Source: Paracoccaceae bacterium
GTDB taxonomy: Bacteria > Pseudomonadota > Alphaproteobacteria > Rhodobacterales > Rhodobacteraceae
Direction: 5' to 3'
DNA: 64,000 nt
NCBI GenBank assembly: GCA_028874915.1
Contig: JAPPHA010000051.1
Location: 51,569 to 115,568, forward strand
The stretch's first letter is position 1. The number at the start of each line of letters is the position of its first letter. The notes under the pieces were generated by a model that searched no databases, was not told where the DNA came from, and was given only the letters and a program-made list of their open reading frames with translations. The position numbers and the translations under genes were made by a program. Shown here one piece after another: positions 61,792 to 64,000 of this stretch.

Positions 61792-62661
61792 ATGCGGACC
61801 GTGACCCCAGACACCATCACCGACGTCTTCCTTGGTTATTTTGGCGACGATACTGACCCGCGTTTGCGTGAGGTGATGGAGAGTCTGGCCCGCCACTTGC
61901 ACGCCTTCGCCAAGGACGTGAACCTGACCCACGCAGAGTGGCAAATGGGGATCGCGTTCCTGGAATGGGCGGGTCGGATCAGTGACGCGGAACGCCACGA
62001 GTTCGTGCTCCTCAGCGATGTTCTGGGCTTGTCGTCGCTGGTCGACATGATCAACTCGCGTCCCGAGGGCACATCGTCCAGTGTGCTGGGGCCATTCCAC
62101 ATATCCGGGGCTCCCGACATCCCCTTCGGCCATGACCTGAAGCGACACTACGACGGCCCGGTCCTTTTGGCCTGCGGCACCGTCATGGATCCTGACGGCA
62201 ACCCGATCGAAGGCGCGAAACTGGATGTCTGGCAGACGGCGCCGAACGGGCTCTACTCCAGTCAGGACGCCGACCAGGACACCTACTCCTTCCATGGGGT
62301 CATGACGACCGATGCCGATGGCCGATACGGTTTCACCACTGTCAGGCCGGTCAGCTACACCGTGCCCACCGATGGCCCGGTCGGTCAAATCCTGAATGCA
62401 ACCGGTCGCCATCCGTGGCGCCCGTCACACGTTCACTTCATCGTCTCCGCACAGGGGTTCCGTCCGCTGGTTACTGAGATCTTTCCCGATGACGACCCGT
62501 ATCTCGACGAAGATACCGTGTTCGGCGTTCGCGAGGATCTTGTCATGTCTTATGTCGAACGGCCCGCAGACACTTTCCCCGACGGTTACGTCCTGTCGGG
62601 GCGGGTGACAGAACCGTATCTGCTCGCCGAATTCGACTTACGACTCGTACGCGACAACTGA
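61792..62661 (+). CDS. Intradiol ring-cleavage dioxygenase, hydroxyquinol 1,2-dioxygenase type
   Basis: 289 residues. The N-terminal helical dimerisation domain has PRLREVMESLARHLHAFAKD and WQMGIAFLEWAGRISDAERH. The Fe(III) ligands are visible: Tyr in APNGLYSSQDADQ near 154, Tyr in RPVSYTVPTDGPVG near 190, and two His in RHPWRPSHVHFIVSAQGFRP near 206-214. The enzyme opens hydroxyquinol or catechol to maleylacetate or muconate. It is intact although the genes before it are broken. The promoter is probably shared with the upstream unit. Confidence 0.92.
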   Translation: MRTVTPDTITDVFLGYFGDDTDPRLREVMESLARHLHAFAKDVNLTHAEWQMGIAFLEWAGRISDAERHEFVLLSDVLGLSSLVDMINSRPEGTSSSVLGPFHISGAPDIPFGHDLKRHYDGPVLLACGTVMDPDGNPIEGAKLDVWQTAPNGLYSSQDADQDTYSFHGVMTTDADGRYGFTTVRPVSYTVPTDGPVGQILNATGRHPWRPSHVHFIVSAQGFRPLVTEIFPDDDPYLDEDTVFGVREDLVMSYVERPADTFPDGYVLSGRVTEPYLLAEFDLRLVRDN

Positions 62662-63345
62662 TCCGGAACTGTCTGGCGAGTCCTTTCCCATCTGCTCTTC
62701 CAGGAACGCGCCGGTTCTTCGGTAGTGCTCCAGCAATCGGGCGCAAACATCGTCCACGTCCCTGTTGACCGCGGCGTCGAGAATGCCCCTGTGCTCCGCT
62801 TCGACATCGCGCCGAGCGTAGGAAATCGCCCGACCCGCCAGATACCGATACCGGACGTTCAGGTCGTACAGTTGGCTGCAAAACCGCAGCAGGATCGGGG
62901 ACCCGCAGGCGTCAAGGAGCGCCATGTGGAATCGCTTGTGATGGGTTTCGAAGGACTCCGGATTCTTCAGGCTCGACTGCTTCATGTGGTGATGCGCCAG
63001 AACCAGTGAGTCTTCCCATTCAGGACTGCTTCGATCGAGACTGTCGCGCACCGCCAGCACTTCAAGGTTGCAGCGCAGATTCAGGATTTCCTGAAACTGC
63101 GACCGGCTCGTCTTGGCGACCCGAAAACCGCGCTGATCGATGCGATTAACCAGTTGGTCAGACGTTAACAGGCTCAGAGCCTCCCGTACGGGAGACGCTC
63201 CAGTATCCAGACCCGTCTTGAGCGTATCGATTTTCAGGCGTTCGCCGGGTGGCAGACGCCCGGTAATGATGTCGTTTCTAAGCGTGAGATAGGCGCGCAA
63301 CGTCGATGACTGTGTCGAAGCGCCGTCACCTTCGGATTTGTCCAT
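62638..63345 (-). CDS. GntR/FCD-family transcriptional regulator
   Basis: 235 residues from ATG 63345 (MDKSEGDGASTQSSTLRAYL). The winged helix-turn-helix has LRNDIITGRLPPGERLKIDT and DTGASPVREALSLLTSDQLV. The FCD effector domain has FQEILNLRCNLEVLAVRDSL, HHKRFHMALLDACGSPILLR, and EHRGILDAAVNRDVDDVCAR, supplying the usual metal-binding Asp/His set. It is convergent with the dioxygenase gene, overlapping its 3' end by 24 bases, and probably controls that locus in response to an aromatic acid (inference). Confidence 0.92.
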   Translation of the reverse strand: MDKSEGDGASTQSSTLRAYLTLRNDIITGRLPPGERLKIDTLKTGLDTGASPVREALSLLTSDQLVNRIDQRGFRVAKTSRSQFQEILNLRCNLEVLAVRDSLDRSSPEWEDSLVLAHHHMKQSSLKNPESFETHHKRFHMALLDACGSPILLRFCSQLYDLNVRYRYLAGRAISYARRDVEAEHRGILDAAVNRDVDDVCARLLEHYRRTGAFLEEQMGKDSPDSSGSVVAYES

Positions 63346-63426
63346 GACGACCACCTGCCATTGTCCGGCATCAATGACAAGATGGATCGCCGACCATTGC
63401 AAGTTCCCAATCATGTCCCCGTCCGG

Positions 63427-63945
63427 TCATTGACACCTCCTTGCGATTCGATCTGGCGGTTCCGGGCGCGGGATCCATGAGCATGGCGGTATCCAATTTC
63501 GCGGCCGGACCGGTTTCGCCGAGGAAGCTGCCCGGAAGACGTTGGTTTGAACCGACCTCCATGTCCGACCCTCGCTCGCCACCAATTTGGTGCCAGACAG
63601 GGAACAGCAACCAATTCCCTCAACGCCAGAACTTGTGGAGTCTTTCCATTGCATCGCCAAGACACGGGCAATCGAACGGTTCGTTTTCGGGTTACGCCCC
63701 AAGCTAACTCGACCTACTGCCGCCCGGCCTAGCACCACCTGTGAAGACACCGGCGCCAACACGCGATCCGGTTTGACGGATTGGCCCGGCTCGTCTGGCT
63801 CCAGGGTCTGCCTGAGGGCTTGGTAGTTCGCTTTCACCAGTTGGAATTGAGGGAGTTCGTGCTCTGTCTGCCGAGCGAACGAATCAAGAATGTCGAGGGA
63901 TCGCCGCATCAACAGTTCGACCTCTGCGATCCGGTCAGCATCCAT
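63427..63945 (-). CDS. Hypothetical protein (uncertain)
   Basis: The 172-residue frame begins MDADRIAEVELLMRRSLDIL, then ARQTEHELPQFQLVKANYQA, which looks like genuine helical coding sequence. The second half (GRNPKTNRSIARVLAMQW and beyond) is basic and irregular, with an unconvincing tail. Only the first 60 or so residues look real; the rest may be a decayed end. No family recognised. Confidence 0.3.
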   Translation of the reverse strand: MDADRIAEVELLMRRSLDILDSFARQTEHELPQFQLVKANYQALRQTLEPDEPGQSVKPDRVLAPVSSQVVLGRAAVGRVSLGRNPKTNRSIARVLAMQWKDSTSSGVEGIGCCSLSGTKLVASEGRTWRSVQTNVFRAASSAKPVRPRNWIPPCSWIPRPEPPDRIARRCQ

Positions 63946-64000
63946 TAGCCCATGTTTAACGTTTCTTGGCGTGATTCTGCCGATTTCGGCGTATTTCTGA

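Noticed and set aside
1..64000. CRISPR arrays, tRNA or rRNA genes
   Set aside because: No regularly spaced repeats and no tRNA T-arm/acceptor patterns or rRNA-like stretches were seen on reading through; a tRNA scan was not possible here.

Overview
The window reads as chromosome from a GC-rich alphaproteobacterium, probably a heterotroph of the Rhodospirillales/Rhizobiales kind. The evidence is a 6S RNA candidate just upstream of 5-formyl-THF cyclo-ligase and a YmdB-type phosphoesterase, a def-fmt pair, a Mcl1-type malyl-CoA lyase, and many ABC/TRAP uptake systems with LacI and GntR regulators. Decayed genes and insertion-sequence remnants are common, so the segment has been rearranged repeatedly. 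Placement below class level is a guess.

Layout. 1-2.2 kb: partial EamA transporter, YmdB-like phosphoesterase, fthC and a 6S RNA candidate, all on the minus strand. 2.7-3.8 kb: exported DUF3500 protein. 4.3-4.6 kb: integrase remnant. 5.3-9.5 kb: a three-gene unit made of a GPP34 (GOLPH3-like)-cytochrome P450 fusion and two sulfotransferases, ended by a truncated Bcr/CflA transporter. This is the most unusual locus here. 10.7-13.8 kb: L-rhamnonate dehydratase and a DapA-family aldolase, flanked by remnants of a TctA transporter and a GntR regulator.

13.8-27.3 kb: an oligosaccharide-utilisation locus. It has a HAD fusion protein, a GH105-type unsaturated glycuronyl hydrolase, an 831-residue protein of unknown family, a four-gene oligopeptide-type ABC importer, a divergent LacI regulator with two matching palindromes, and a DUF5703/GH95-like enzyme cut off by an IS1634-type fragment. 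The neighbouring rhamnonate genes suggest a rhamnose-uronate glycan such as rhamnogalacturonan or ulvan fragments. 27.3-36.8 kb: a visibly lower-GC operon (PHP hydrolase plus complete Dpp-type ABC transporter) lying between IS1634, IS4 and IS701 remnants, likely acquired.

37.4-52.4 kb: two convergent catabolic operons. The plus-strand one codes for a NicX-like ring-cleavage dioxygenase, an alpha/beta hydrolase, an acyl-CoA dehydrogenase and an acyl-CoA ligase. The minus-strand one codes for a FAD oxidoreductase, a nitrilase, a small protein, a ThDP enzyme, a HisC-like aminotransferase and a CUT1-type ABC importer. 52.9-59.1 kb: fmt, def, a PatB/MalY aminotransferase, malyl-CoA lyase, malonyl-CoA decarboxylase and a YciI protein. 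59.1-63.9 kb: a damaged aromatic-degradation locus with a frameshifted nitroreductase, an OsmC protein, a gutted TRAP transporter, an intact hydroxyquinol-type intradiol dioxygenase and a GntR regulator.
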